A DNA stretch of 64,000 bases. Source: Dimorphilus gyrociliatus (Eukaryota; Annelida; Polychaeta; Dinophilidae). The translations under genes and the position numbers were made by a program. Numbering within the stretch: the first letter of the stretch is position 1; each line of letters begins with the position of its first letter. The notes beneath the pieces are model-generated. The model saw only the letters and a list, made by a program, of their open reading frames with translations. It was not told the DNA's origin and ran no database searches. The stretch spans positions 186,001 to 250,000 of the forward strand of contig CAJFCJ010000014.1 in NCBI GenBank assembly GCA_904063045.1, read 5' to 3'. Below are positions 33,882-45,209 of this stretch, piece by piece.

Positions 33882-36660
33882 TATTATTCATTCCCCCATG
33901 GATAGTAGTTTGCCCATGGCCCTGACCAATGAACACTTTTTTGTCTCTACCCTTTCTTTTGTTGCCATCATGGCTGGGTATAATCTCCATTAAGACTCCG
34001 GTTGCCCACTTATGTCTCGCCTTTTGATTATCTGAGATTAAAACTTTGTCTCCGATTTGTAACTTTCTTCCTCCTCTCATTTTCTGTTGTTGTCTCACTA
34101 ACTCCTGTATGTATATCTTCTTCCACTGTCTTTGTATCTTGTTCTAACATTTCTGATTCCATCTGCTCTCACTCCATTATAGCTCCTTTTGTCTCCTCTT
34201 GATTAAATTGGGCGTTACAAATAACTGGTCGGGGTCATCCAGTGGCTGCTGCAGTGGTTTGTCATTGATGACCTTTTCTACTTAGGACCACAGCATCTGT
34301 CACTTTTGGTGAGACCATTGATTATGTAGGTATGGCTTTGCCAAGTATTTAGCTGCTTTCACTGCTACTTCCCACACCCCTCCTTGGTAGGGGCCTTTGG
34401 GGCTGTGAATCTTCAGTCTATTTGATTTGGCTCCTGGGCCCTGGCTTTAAAGGTTTGGTAGTTATCCAAAATTATTAACTGACGGTCTTCTCTCTCTGGC
34501 CCATGCCCTTTCCAAGGCCAGCTCAATGGAATTCATGTGAAGGCCCTTTTACTTCCAGCCTCACCATCTTGCTCTGTAGGCATGTGAGGAGTAATATATA
34601 GAGCTTGCCTCCTTTCTTCAGTTTGAAAGGCCCAAAATGGTCAATACAAATATATTTAAATACTTCAAATTCTTTTCTAATTTGGAAGGAGTATGGTTTG
34701 TGTCCTTTCTTGTACCAGATTGTAGTCCTATACCTCCTGCATTGGTCATATTCTGTAATGACCTGCCTTATGATTGACACTTCATTCAATACCCAATAGA
34801 TCTCCCTAAGGATTGCTCTCATTCTAGCCAAAGGAGTGTGGCAGTTTTCTTCATGAATTTTTCTCACCAGCTGCTTTTTGATTTTCTGTCCAAGACCCTA
34901 GGGTTCTCTGTGTTGTTCTCCTTCTTCCCTAGTTGTCTTAGTTGGATTTGCATTCCATCTTTTCCTCTTACTATGACATATTTTGCCAATCATTTTGGGT
35001 CAATTTCCATTTGGGCTTCCCATATGGCCCTTTCTACCTCTTGGTGAACCTTCATCAACCAGCTCCCTCCCAGCCCTCTGCAATAAGAACAGAAGGTTGT
35101 GCTCTTCATTAGCCAGTTTTTTTAATAGCAGGACCCTACATGGCTTTCCTTGCTGTGCCACCATCATCTCTCTCTCTGCCCAATCATCATAGCTTTCTTG
35201 GTTAAATTTGGTTAGCCAATCTGCTGGTTAGCATTGCCCTTTGTGTGGTATCATTGGTCAGAGTCTGTGTGTTGCTGTATCTCCAGTACCCTTGTTCAGG
35301 CATATTTTTCCATGGGTATATCATCATTCATAAATAACCTTAAGACTACTTCAGAGTCAGTTAAGAACAGAGTGGGCCTTCTTGCCACCCCTTTGCTCAC
35401 TTCAAATGCCAATCTCACCCCCAACAATGCTGCAGCAAGCTCACACCTTGGTGTCATTTTCATTGCCAGTCTAATCATCAATGCCTTTGACCTTAGTAGT
35501 TTCTCAAATCCACCTGTACATGTGTAGATGGCTACCACTAATGTTGTGTCTGAGGCATCAGTGTAGATGTGATACTTCTCAGTACTTTCAGCATGACGAT
35601 CTATGCTTAATTTACTGGGCAGCCTAGCTACAACATCATTCCATTCTCTTCTCTTCTGGTCAGGTACCTCTTCATTCCAGTGGTTCATACCATTGCTTAC
35701 TTTTGAGAATGTGAGCCTTCATTTGTTCATCACAATATTTATTAGTCCAAGTGGGTCATAAATGCCAGCCACTGCCCCCAGCATATCTCTCCAGGTAGCC
35801 TTTGATTTTAACACCTTCTCCATTGCCCAATATAGTTTATCCCCTTTTCCTTCATATCTGATGCCCAGTACCTTTTCTGTCATACAATTTTCTTTTACAT
35901 GGGATCTTCTTTCTAATTTCTGTTGAATTAGTTGCCAGCTTGGTGAGTGTGAAGCAATTGCCTAGAGCCTTCAATACCTTCTCCAACACCTCAGATAGGT
36001 ATTCTTCATTGGATACGACAGAAAACGTCCCCAAATTCATGATTTAACCCTAACCCTAACCTAGCCCTTGTCTCTCCTTAACCTTTTTGATTGCTCCTAA
36101 CCCTTAGATGGAACCCCCCTAACTATAAATCAAAAGCTACTTTACCCCTCCTAACCATTTTTCAATCCGAAATGTTGCTTTCAAAAATCTCATTTGGGGA
36201 CGTTTTCTGTCGGCCCCTTCTTCATTATTGGATGCCAAGATCAAGTCATCTACATAGAAACTCCTTTCTATCTCCTCCCTCTCTTCTCTCAATAGGTGAG
36301 AGGCCTTCAGCACCTTTCTAAGGGTTGCTGAGACCACATAGGGGCTATCCTTTGCCCAGAACACTTGCCTTGTCATTATGTATTTGACTATGATCTCTCT
36401 TGACTTCAGCTCCCCAGGGGGCTAATATAGTAAACCAAAATATTGTCTGTCCAATTCACTTTTGTTCACTTGGTGGAACATTGCCTTTATGTTGCCTATT
36501 ATGTAGTGTTTACCACTTCTCCAATTTGTCAATGTTAAAGGTATATCTCCCACCAACCTCCCACCTGTTGAGATTGTATTGTTGATGCTTCTTCTGCAGT
36601 ATTTTGCTGCACAATCATAAACTATGCATAGCCCTTGTAACAGCTGACAAATGGATTCTT
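33882..36660 (-). pseudogene. BEL-3 pol fragments (RT, RNase H, integrase)
   Basis: On the minus strand, in order from 36660 down: RT start (GGRLVGDIPLTLTNWRSGKH; IKAMFHQVN), RT palm with FYVDDLILAS near 36240, then the TIR insertion, RT thumb (EVLEKVLKALGNCFTLTKLA), RNase H (YHIYTDASDTTLVVAIYT; FLTDSEVVL) at 35296-35688, integrase zinc part and core (CIDHFGPFKLKKG) at 34523-34867, and the C-terminal IPSHDG end near 33960. Similarity to BEL-2 at 53.5-57.2 kb is high across the whole length. Multiple frameshifts separate the open pieces, so no full polyprotein can be made. Confidence 0.8.
36002..36226. mobile_element. 207-bp TIR element (MITE, Mutator-like) with 9-bp target duplication
   Basis: The element is 36011-36217. 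Its ends are inverted repeats of about 26 bp built on GACAGAAAACGTCCCCAAAT and its complement; the outermost GGATAC/GGCCCC bases differ. It is flanked by the perfect 9-bp direct repeat TTCTTCATT (36002-36010 and 36218-36226), typical of Mutator-like transposition. It splits the RT frame of BEL-3 just after the YVDD box, and removing one duplication copy restores alignment with BEL-2. It has no coding capacity. It contains a short run of TAACCC units at 36045-36062. Confidence 0.8.
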
Positions 36661-37600
36661 CACTATCTGAAAAACAAAGAATATCTTGAACTTCATCATT
36701 TTCCAACATGCTATCATTGTGTAATGTTTCTAATTTTTGTAGCTTAGGTTCCTCTTTCAGGATCATCTTTGCTGGTTGATTTTTCTTATATTACCTGTTT
36801 GTTGGAGGTGGTGCATACTTTTGAACTTTTTGGTTTGCCAACTTTTCTTTGGTAGCATTTTCGTTGTCAGGTACATGCTTTCTATTCTAAAAATTTGGGG
36901 TTTCTGTAGAAGCATCTTTTCTTATCACCTGGGTCTTTTTGGGCTCTTTTCTCTTTTGTGTTTCCAACTTGGACACCATTGTGATTGGTTTTCTCTGAGT
37001 TAGTTTTAATGAGGTTTCTGCTTTCTTAGCAGCATTATATAGTTCTGCCAATATTTGACATCTAGGATGTAAGTTGTACACTAAATGTAGAATATCCTCT
37101 TGTAATCCTCTTTGCAAAACTTCCATCAGTTTTATTTCTTTCATTGTTGCAAGCCATTGTGGGTCCATTGGTCTATGTGGAGAAAACCCATTTATCAATT
37201 TCTTTGCTCTGTTAACAAACTGAACCACACTTTCTCCATTCATTTGCTTTAAACTAAACAGTTTCTCTTGATACTCCATAGGATCAAGATCAAATTTGTC
37301 ATGGAGGGTTTCCATATTTCCTCTACAGTATGCTCTCCATCAAGAGCCAATACCAAATCCCTTGTAGGACCAGTTAAATAATCAAAAAGATTTGCTTTCA
37401 CAACATCTTCACCAACCCAGCCATAAGCATGACATGCCTGATTAAAATCTTCCTTGAATTTTGAACACTCAATGCTTCCATACAACTTGAGGATAGTTCT
37501 TTGAGGGCTGTCCCAAGCAGCCCTTAATGTTTGAATTACTGTTGTGATATCAATATTTGGGTTCTGTGATGGGTGATGTGTTCAATTTCCAAAATCTGGT
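36661..37600 (-). pseudogene. Gypsy/Ty3-like gag fragment fused to BEL-3 pol
   Basis: Minus-strand open pieces 37249-37485 and 36887-37315 encode a retrotransposon gag capsid-like region: LYGSIECSKFKEDFNQA, YLTGPTRDLVLALDGEH, FDLDPMEYQEKLFSLKQ. This differs from the BEL-1 gag at 40412-42000 and resembles Ty3/Gypsy or other zinc-knuckle gags. It runs on into BEL-3 RT at about 36660 (IVYDCAAKY). A fragment of the same gag, sharing the same frame disruption, reappears at 53181-53537. Best read as part of a chimeric element, now inactive. Confidence 0.6.
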
Positions 37601-37868
37601 GGAATTGTGATTCTATTTGTTTTCAATATGAGAGTTCAATAGCAGAGTAGATAGTTGGTAATAACAGGTTGTCAAATTACCAAATTGTCTTCCAATGTTG
37701 AGGAGTAGATGGATGGCTCCAGTGGAGGTTGTTTCCAGGCTATCTTCCCAGGTCCTTGGGTCCAGATAGGAATGCTTAGAATGAAAATAGTGAGGAGTTA
37801 TATACTTTCAGGTTTGCCTCTGATATCCAATCATCACTTTACAGTTGCCAAACTGTGTAGTTCATATT

Positions 37869-37890
37869 GGGGCCGACAGAAAATGTCCCC
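37869..37890 (-). repeat. 22-bp terminal motif, left outer end
   Basis: GGGGCCGACAGAAAATGTCC followed by CC. It matches with one mismatch the reverse complement of 60150-60171, and the ends of the TIR element at 36011-36217. It lies just outside the BEL-1 integrase end and may be part of its LTR or a buried transposon end. Confidence 0.7.
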
Positions 37891-37989
37891 AAGTGAGCTG
37901 CCAGATACAACAGCCTTCACTGACACACACTTGCTGACACACACACACACTGACACTAAACAATGTTTTGTTCATTCCCCCACGAACAA

Positions 37990-40460
37990 AATTTCACCCA
38001 CTGCCCTTGTGAACAGCCCTTTCTTGGTTTTGATTTCGCAGCTTCTTTTAACTCCATCATGACTTAGGAGGATTTTTGTCAACACACCTACCATCCAGCT
38101 GTGCCTTGGCTTGATTTTTATCAATGATTAAGACCTTATCTCCAATTTGCAGCTTTCGCCCTCCCCTTGTCTTCCTCTGTTGCCTTACTAATTCCTGGAC
38201 ATATATTTTACGCCGTTGTCTCTCCATTTTGTTCCATCGTCTTTGGTTCCATCTTGGGTCATTCTGTTGTAGCCTTTGCCCTTTGTTCAAAGAATTTGGT
38301 GTTACCAACACCTGGTCAGGGTCGTCCAAAGGATGTCAGGTCAGTTGTTTCGGCTAATGGTCTCTTTAACACGAGTACTTTACTTAAGATTTTAGCTTGT
38401 ACGTTATCCTGTGATCTCTCACACCATGCATCGTATTTTTGTTGCTTGAATTGTGTAGGCAATTTTGTCAGCCAGTCAGCAGGGTTGCTCTGTCCCTTTA
38501 CGTGAGACCATTGCTCAGGGCTAGTGTATTGTCATATTTCAGTTACTCTTGCCCTCGCATACTTCTCCATTTTTCTTCATTTTTTATGAACTTCAAAACC
38601 ACTTCGGAGTCAGTCAGGAAGACTGCTGGCCACCTAGTAACTCCCAGACTTACTTCCAGGGCTAGCCTCACTCCCAATAGGGCTGCTGCGAGTTCATGTC
38701 TTGGGGTGGTTTTCATAACTGGCTTAATGAGTAATGCTTTGGCACGTATCACCCTTTCCTGCTATGTAAGCATATATGACTGCCCCAATGACTTTGTCGG
38801 AGGCATCAGTGTAAATGTGGTACTCTTCAGCCTTTCTCCCATGTCATGTTACAGACAATTTATCTGGGAGTTTTGTTATCGCCTCATTCCATCTGGTTTT
38901 CTCTTGTTCCAGTACTTCCTCCCTCCAATGCTTCATGTCTCTTTGCAATTTTGAGAACATTACTCAGAGTCTGGCTACCACTATGGTCACCAGACCCAAT
39001 GGGTCGTAGATCTTTGCTATCATTCCCAGCATCTCTTTCCACGTTGCCTTCTGTCCTAGTGCCAGGTTGCTTAGGTTCCACTCCAGAATGGGTCATAATG
39101 GATCCCTAGCACTCTGTTTGGATAATTAGCGGGCCTTTGTTTGTGGGGAATTTGTTTTATTACAGCTTCAGAGTTTGATGATATTTTTGCCAATGTGAAG
39201 TAGTTGCCAAGAGTACTTTACTCAAGACTTCGCCCAGGTAGTCTTCACTGTCAGATGCTAGGATGAGGTCGTCGACATAGAAGCATCTTTCTATCTCTTT
39301 TCTCTCTTCATTGGTAAGGCTGGAGGCCTTCAGGACCTTCCTAAGCATTGCTGAGACCACATATGGGCTATCTTTAGCCCCAAACACATGCCTTGTCATT
39401 CTGTATTCTTCTAGGTTAGTGTCGATTTTTTGGCTCCCTTGCTTCCAATATAGTAGTCCAAAGTATTATTCATCAGGGACTTCCACCTGTAGCTATTATG
39501 TTGTTTATGTATTTGCCTCCATCCCTTGCTGAGCAGTCAGAAACGATTCTCATTTTTTCTTTGTTTGGGCTCAACACGCCATGATGAGGTATGAACCACT
39601 TTATTGTTCCATTTTTGGCATTTTTCTTTGCATAACCCTTTTCAAGGTAGTCCTTTATCCCTTCATTGTATTGCTTCTGGTATTCTATGTCTCTTGTAAA
39701 CTTCTTCTTTAGACTTTGTAGCCTGCTGTAAGCCACATGTCTGTTACACTGTAGTTCCATTTGTTTCCCATTAAAAAGAATAGGTGCATACACCCTTTCC
39801 ATCTTTAAAGTGTATTCTGTTTTCTAACTGTTTGACCCAAAGTTCATCATTTGTTGTCAGTTTCTGTTCCTTTGTCTCATTCCTATTCTTTAATATCAAG
39901 GCAATTTTTGTCAGTTGCCTTCTTTCTGTCCTCCAACCAACAATTGACCATCCCAACTTAGAACGCATAGCAGTGGGCTCATTGACCTTCCCTTCCAGAA
40001 TCGTTCTTGGGGCTATCAGGTCAATGTAGTCACAACCTATTAAAAAATCCACCTTATAATTTGTCAATTCTGGTATGTCTAAGTTTCTTAGATATGGCCA
40101 TTTTGCTCTCTCCTCATCCGTTATGGATCTTTGATCAATTGTGGTAATCTCTGAATATTTGAGGGCTACCAAATTCCTTTGTTTGATGCTTATCTGATAT
40201 CCCACCGCATTGTGTCTCTCCACTCTTCCCATCATTGTGAGATCAACTTCTACTATTTCTATAGGCTTCGCATTGATTCTTTTGGTGGCCCTTTTTGTAA
40301 TTATCATCATATCGGCTCCAGTGTCTTGAATTGCAATGAGGTTTCCATTCTCAGTTTCCACCTTTAATGCTATCATCCCATTCTCTCTTTCGATTATTGG
40401 GGTTTTCATCATCAGTATTTTCTTTTTACTGCCATTTCTTTTTTCACACTGATGCAGCAT
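37990..40460 (-). pseudogene. BEL-1 pol, left arm copy (broken)
   Basis: On the minus strand: protease with IQDTGADMMIITKRA (39771-40460), RT (39160-39802; IKWFIPHHGVLSPN; FYVDDLILAS), RNase H (TDSEVVL near 38620), then directly the integrase C-terminus (PDQVLVTPNSLNKGQRL; 38057-38329). The integrase catalytic core is missing, and the same deletion is present in the right arm. An extra G in the protease-RT junction (GGAAAGGGTG) shifts frame in both arms. Left-arm-only damage: 10-bp and ~105-bp deletions within RT. Such a provirus could move only with help in trans, if at all. Confidence 0.85.
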
Positions 40461-42000
40461 GTTGCTCTTTTTCTAGTTTTACATATCCTACATCCTGGTC
40501 TCCAACAGTCAGATGTGTTATGGCTACTTGCCATACAGTTTTCACATAAGTTCAACCTTCTAACTGCTTTGCTATGGTCTTTGATGCTCATCATTATGAA
40601 TTGTGGGCAGTTTCTTAAAGGGTGTGGCTTCCCACATACATAACAATCTATTCCCTTTCTTTTTCGTTGCCCTTCCCCAAGGCTGTCAGTTGTCATTGCT
40701 TGCTGCTCGATAATTACATTTTTTAGCCCACAGCTTTGGGCTTGCACGAACCTTGCCATGTTGTTCACTGTGAGTTTTGATTCAGCTGTTAACTGCTCAT
40801 CCTTCCATCTTGCTCTTAGTTGTGTGGTCATGTTGAACTTGCTGGCCATGACTTGGATTGCTTCCAACTGTTCACTTCCTAGATCATTTCTATCTTTATA
40901 ATCCTTGTAAACCTCCTTCTGTATTTGACTTAGTTTGTCATGTTTTCGAATGTTACCATCTGCCACTCTGCCCAATTTTTCTAACCTAGCAAAGGCTGCG
41001 CCACATTTTGTTTTTATTTCCCCATATTTTAAGCATAGGAATTTCATTGCACCATTGTAACCATCCTTTGGTGATGATCTGAATCTATCTACCTCTTCTT
41101 GTAACTCGATGCCCAAGTGCATATGCAGGGCTTTCTCTTCTTCACGTCTTTTTCTTTCCCTTTCTGTGGCCTCATCCACTGCAGTGGTTATAGTGGATCT
41201 TATCATTGCACTTTGCATTTGCTGGTTGTTTTTTACCATGGCTTGGTCTTGGGCTCTTTCCTCATTTCGTCTCTCCTTCTCCAACTCCATGGCCTCACCA
41301 ATTTCATCCATTATTTCTTGCTTTTTGTCAGTCCACCATTCTTCTCCTTTCACCATCCAATCTGTTAGGTCTTTGGAAGGTGGGTATTCTTCCTTCTTTG
41401 GGGTGTCCTCTATTTCATCATCAATGCTATCTTCCATCCTATCAAAGGCACTTGCATCTTTTTGTGTGGTCCAGCATTGCTTGCCAGACATTGTATGCTT
41501 TGGCATGCCTGTATCGACTTGCATCATTGATAGGTCTTCATCATCACTCTCATCTGCAGTTACTGCACTGTTTCTGTTCCTTTTTAAGGAAGATGTCCCT
41601 CTTGTGCTGGAACAGCTGCTGCTCCGTGTCGAGCCATGGCTATTGGCTTGGCCCTTTGCTGCCCCAATATAAATATTATTTATATTTGCTTCAATATTCT
41701 CCTTTTCACATTGCCATTAATGTTCTTCCCTTGTGGATCGTCTGTCCTTGGTGAGTAGCCTCCTTCAACCATAGGCAGGCATTTTTTTATTTTCCTTCTT
41801 GTCTCGGCCACTCTGTCCTCCAGATCACCCACAAAGAGTTTATCCCATTCATCTAACAATTTTTCTGCCATAAAACATCTCAATTTGATAAGTCCTGTAG
41901 TATATCTTCCATCATCCAGGCCCCTCTTAGTGTGACCCATGCATCTGTTAATGGTCTCCAGTCTTTGTGCTGTGGTCATGCTTTGTACTTTCTTTTCCAT
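40412..42000 (-). pseudogene. BEL-1 gag, left arm copy (long open frame, one frameshift)
   Basis: The N-terminal piece 41680-42000 (106 aa) and the main piece 40412-41527 (371 aa, open back to about 41700) overlap in different frames near 41700. The same split exists in the right arm, so it is an ancestral frameshift or an unusual translational arrangement. The main piece has an acidic and coiled region, then a CCHC-type zinc knuckle series (CYVCGKPHPLRNCPQF; CENCMASSHNTSDCWRPGC) typical of BEL/Pao gag. It has no premature stop, whereas the right-arm copy carries a TGA. Gag would package retroelement RNA. Confidence 0.8.
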
Positions 42001-43255
42001 GGCAAATAATTGTCGTTACCCCTTATTATAAATTTTTTTTTTATAAAATGTGAAACTTTACCCACTTAAGCGTGTTTGGGGCAAGGATTTTGGATCTGTG
42101 ATCCACAATCCCCAGAATGCAATGTTAATACATTGTATAAGAGTAAATTGAAGAATAAGCGTTTCAATTACATAGAGTATAGGATCTGAACCAAGGTAGA
42201 CAGCTACATTCTATTTTAGTAACCATTTCCATAACATCATTGTACTGGATACTTTTGTTTTGTTGTATTACCCCAACTAACCTGGTAAACAATCTTTTGC
42301 TATTGCAGTATATGTAGAATTAATGTTATTGTCTGTGTACAATGAGTTATGACTATGTCATTGAAATATTAATTTTGCCTGACAAAATGAAAGGAGACTG
42401 CCTTTCTCTAACACAGATACATACAAGTCTTCAATGTCTAAAAAGGTAAGTGAATCTGAAAATTGTCTAAGAAGTATTTAGTCTTCTTTTCCTACTGTTT
42501 TCTTTGCTTCATCTTTGATTGATGTTAAAGTTTGCCTTGGCTTGATAAATGAATGTAGGTCGTTCCTGGTGCGGTTGGTGTCAGTTGCTTTTTCTCTTGG
42601 AAAGAATGGATTGCTAACAATCCAATTATCTGTAACCGTGCAATCTTGTTCCTCCTGACTATATTTTAATTCAAAATTTAGCCTGTTAATACTTGTATAT
42701 CATTTGTGCACGATTTCTGCTCACTTTTTCCATTCCTGCAAGATCAATACAAATGAACTGTAATTATTTATTATTCATCATAAAAAGATATGTCAATGTG
42801 TGACTTGCGTGTTAAAGCTACAGTCCAACAGTATGGAATCCAATTCGTGTGGAGTTTTCAATCGTCCTGATTCTTGATCACATATTGAAAAACTAGAAAA
42901 ATACATACGTTATACATTGAAGCCATGATGCCATGGCGAAATATAAAAGAGTAGACAGTGCGTTTGATTAATATCATGAATCAGGAAAATGTTAATGACA
43001 GCAAAATAATTAAAAAAAAATTCACTATTAAAGTTATGAATATAAAATGTCTACAATATCACGAACACACCAAATATATTACATTAAACCTCAATAAACA
43101 TTATAGTAGTGCGAGTCTCATCAAAGACTGGTCTCCTGTCCGTATCTAACATGGCGACATATTGCGTCAGAACCATGTGTTGTTAGCTTTTAGCTATTAA
43201 CTCTAGAAAAACAATTATTAGACGGTGTTTCTCTTCATTTTGAAATGTTTATTAA
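42001..43255. other. Noncoding part of the left arm
   Basis: AT-rich DNA between BEL-1 gag and the secreted-protein gene, mirrored at 50046-51298. It has an imperfect open frame on the minus strand at about 42479-42700 (73 codons in the mirror copy, 50600-50821 plus), preceded by an acceptor-like TTGCAG. No LTR matching the 3' end of BEL-1 could be found here. The 63-codon frame at 42958-43149 is low-complexity and not called. Confidence 0.5.
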
Positions 43256-43665
43256 AAGACAAATTAATTTATTGTATTAATTATAGTTGATTTATAATTG
43301 TATGATAATATCATATTTCATTTCTAAGAATTATTATAATTATTATTATTAATTATTATATTTTATTTTATTTAAACTAGTTTTCTACTTTTATATTTCA
43401 TTTAAATAAAAGCAGAAGGTGTCTAACAATATTCAACTGGTCACAGAGCATCATAGGAAAAAGACAAATTAATTTATTGTATTAATTATAGTTGATTTAT
43501 AATTGTATGAAAATATCATATTTCATTTCTAAGAATTATTATAATTATTATTATTAATTATTATATTTTATTTCATTTGAACTAGTTTTCTACTTTTATA
43601 TTTCGTTTAAATAAACGGAGAAGGTGTCTGACAATATTCAACTGGTCACCGAGCATCATAGGAAA
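43256..43665. repeat. 205-bp tandem duplication at the 3' end of the secreted-protein gene (left arm only)
   Basis: Units 43256-43460 and 43461-43665 align with a period of exactly 205 bp. The unit spans the last codons of the secreted-protein gene plus its 3' UTR with the poly-A signal. The units differ at several sites (for example GTATGATAATATC against GTATGAAAATATC), and the inner, gene-joined unit matches the right arm better. The right arm has a single copy. Confidence 0.9.
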
Positions 43666-44145
43666 CAGATCGTATTTATTTTCTGGTAAATGTATATCAT
43701 CAACAACTGTCTTAGTAGAATCAGAAAACTCCACTTCAATTGCCCAAATTCCAAAAAGCTTGTTCTTTAGTATTTCACAGAGTTGGTCGACAAACTTTCT
43801 GTGTTTTCCATGAAACAACTGTTTGCGTCTGCATAATTTTTCCAATTTTTTACCAAGGGATATCAATTTGCGGGCTATCTGCAAGGCTTCTTCAGGGCTT
43901 TTAGGTAGAAGTGAAGTGTTTTTCAAAGAAACCAGATTGAATGTAAAGTCTTTCTTGTCAAAGTTTTTGTATCCATCAACTAAGTAGTGATCTATAACCG
44001 ATAAATTCCTTTTAAAATCGTTAAGTTTCTCTTCTAAAATTCCTAGTTTTAAATTGACTACATCCTTTGTATTGTCATCATTATATGCTCCCGCACCAAA
44101 AACACATGATAAAAGGAACCCAAGTATGATGATCAAGCCACGCAT
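43582..44145 (-). CDS. Novel secreted 187-aa protein, left arm copy
   Basis: Not recognised. A 187-aa frame starting at 44145 has a clear signal peptide (MRGLIIILGFLLSCVFGAGA, cleavage expected after about residue 20). The mature ~167-aa chain is predicted to be mostly helical and basic, with two cysteines (KLCRRK, QLCEIL) that could form one disulfide. It has a KNTSLL-type N-glycosylation site. A longer in-frame start at 44181 exists only in this copy, because the right arm has ACG there, so the shared Met is chosen. A TATA box TATATATA at 44204-44211 lies about 60 bp upstream, and AATAAA follows the stop. The protein sequence is identical to the copy at 49360-49923. Codon and base use look like the host genes, not the GC-richer retroelements around it. 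It may be a host gene caught in the repeat; function unknown. Confidence 0.8.
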   Translation of the reverse strand: MRGLIIILGFLLSCVFGAGAYNDDNTKDVVNLKLGILEEKLNDFKRNLSVIDHYLVDGYKNFDKKDFTFNLVSLKNTSLLPKSPEEALQIARKLISLGKKLEKLCRRKQLFHGKHRKFVDQLCEILKNKLFGIWAIEVEFSDSTKTVVDDIHLPENKYDLFPMMLGDQLNIVRHLLRLFKRNIKVEN

Positions 44146-44203
44146 GGTGTAAAAAAGTTGTGACCGTGCACACCTCTTCATTTAAAATTAAAAAAAAATC
44201 ACC

Positions 44204-44211
44204 TATATATA
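44204..44211 (-). promoter_or_regulatory. TATA box of the left secreted-protein gene
   Basis: TATATATA placed ~60 bp before the ATG, in a segment conserved in both arms despite point differences nearby. Confidence 0.55.
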
Positions 44212-44334
44212 GATACATTGCGGTGGTTATTTTTGGAAAATTCCTTTCCATGGTTATCTAAAGTAACAAACAGGAGAATGTGGACATCGTAAATGTTGTT
44301 TGGCGAACTTTTAATTAACAGTTAAAATGGCTTC

Positions 44335-44806
44335 TTTGCTATATAGAATATAGAAAATATAGAGAAATAGCAAAGTTATGGGCAACAGGAAGAGTTAGGA
44401 CATGTACTAATAATAGCAAAAAGGACTTCAGGGTGACAAAAAGTATGGGGAAGGTGGAGTCTTGGTTTGTGAGTTGATAACATCCGATGACATATTTAAA
44501 GTCTGAAGGATAAGGAGAAGATTAAATGCCAAAAACTACAGCTCCTTCATTGCCTAATGGCTTTTTAAACAAATTTTTATAAAATTCCAAGTTTAATCTA
44601 TTATTTAACACCAAAAAATTTAAAAAAATAATATTTTTTCAAAAACAAAAAGATCTTTAATATTTTGCCTATAAAAATTTGAGGTGTTCCAATCTTCTTG
44701 TCATTTACTTTTCAATGAATATAACTTAATATAGGCTGTATTTTATATAAAACTCCATCTTCTAGATATTAGTTAACTATTCTAATATAGCTATTGTTTT
44801 ATTAGT
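44335..44806. pseudogene. Tc1-like remnant, left arm
   Basis: Scattered transposase-like codons (TATAGAGAAATAGCAAAGTT: REIAKL) and a terminal-repeat-like block GAGGTGTTCCAATCTTCTTG near 44681. It resembles 45362-45830 in order and sequence, so both derive from one DNA-transposon family. Mirrored at 48700-49170. Too decayed to translate. Confidence 0.5.
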
Positions 44807-44807
44807 C

Positions 44808-45209
44808 ATGTTCCACCAGGTGAATATGGATTTGGACAATCTACCTTACTTTAGCCTACTGTTCTGGAAACACGAACAACCAAAGAGGGACAAAAAGCTT
44901 GTGGAATATAGCATGGCGAGGCTTGTATTCAGGACAAAGAGCAGTCCATATATGGCGCCTGCAACTCTGAGAAAGATGCTCAGCCTGTTGCCCCATATGA
45001 CAGGTGAAGAGGTCGATGAGGTGGTACAAAGTTTTTATGTTGATGATTTGGTTCTGGCAGGAAGTAATGGACAAGGTCCTAGAAGCTATCGAAGGTTACT
45101 TCTATCTGACAATGATAGCGACAAACAATGATGTAGTTAAGAGAGCAATACATCAAGATGGAAGGGTAGATGTCCCTGCTGAGGGAATATTGGGATTGAA
45201 GTACAAAAT
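44808..45209 (+). pseudogene. BEL/Pao reverse-transcriptase fragment, left arm
   Basis: 44808-45131 encodes MFHQVNMDLDNLPYF, then a palm region SSPYMAPATLRKML and the catalytic FYVDDLVLAG. A frameshift then moves to 45004-45246 (MDKVLEAIEGYFYLTMIA). The reading matches BEL RT residues around the YVDD box, but it belongs to a third BEL lineage, distinct from BEL-1 and BEL-2. Mirrored at 48290-48697. Confidence 0.8.

Larger units (their letters stand above)
32031..36660 (-). mobile_element. BEL/Pao retroelement BEL-3 (minus strand), nested insertions
   Basis: A minus-strand BEL/Pao provirus. Its 3' LTR-like part (32031-32224) matches, in reverse, the LTR at 57200-57400: shared GAGCACAGTCAA, GTGACACTAAC and GTGCCACATT blocks. 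It is interrupted at 32225 by a Tc1-like transposon, and resumes at 33882 with the integrase C-terminus. Pol fragments follow to 36660, where sequence switches to a Gypsy-like gag. A small TIR element sits inside RT at 36011-36217. The element is dead because of insertions, frameshifts and stops, but its nested elements date it as older than both. Confidence 0.75.

Noticed and set aside
36044-36062. Telomere-like TAACCC repeats
   Set aside because: Only about 2.5 units inside a small TIR element; no chromosome end or fusion signature.
41109-41754. 187- and 182-codon plus-strand frames
   Set aside because: Antisense shadows of BEL-1 gag. The mirror copy (51627-52190 minus) exists only because the gag is duplicated.
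42958-43149. 63-codon frame, identical in the mirror at 50151-50342
   Set aside because: Identity follows from the arm duplication; composition is Lys/Asn/Ile-rich AT sequence with no signal peptide, TATA box or domain.
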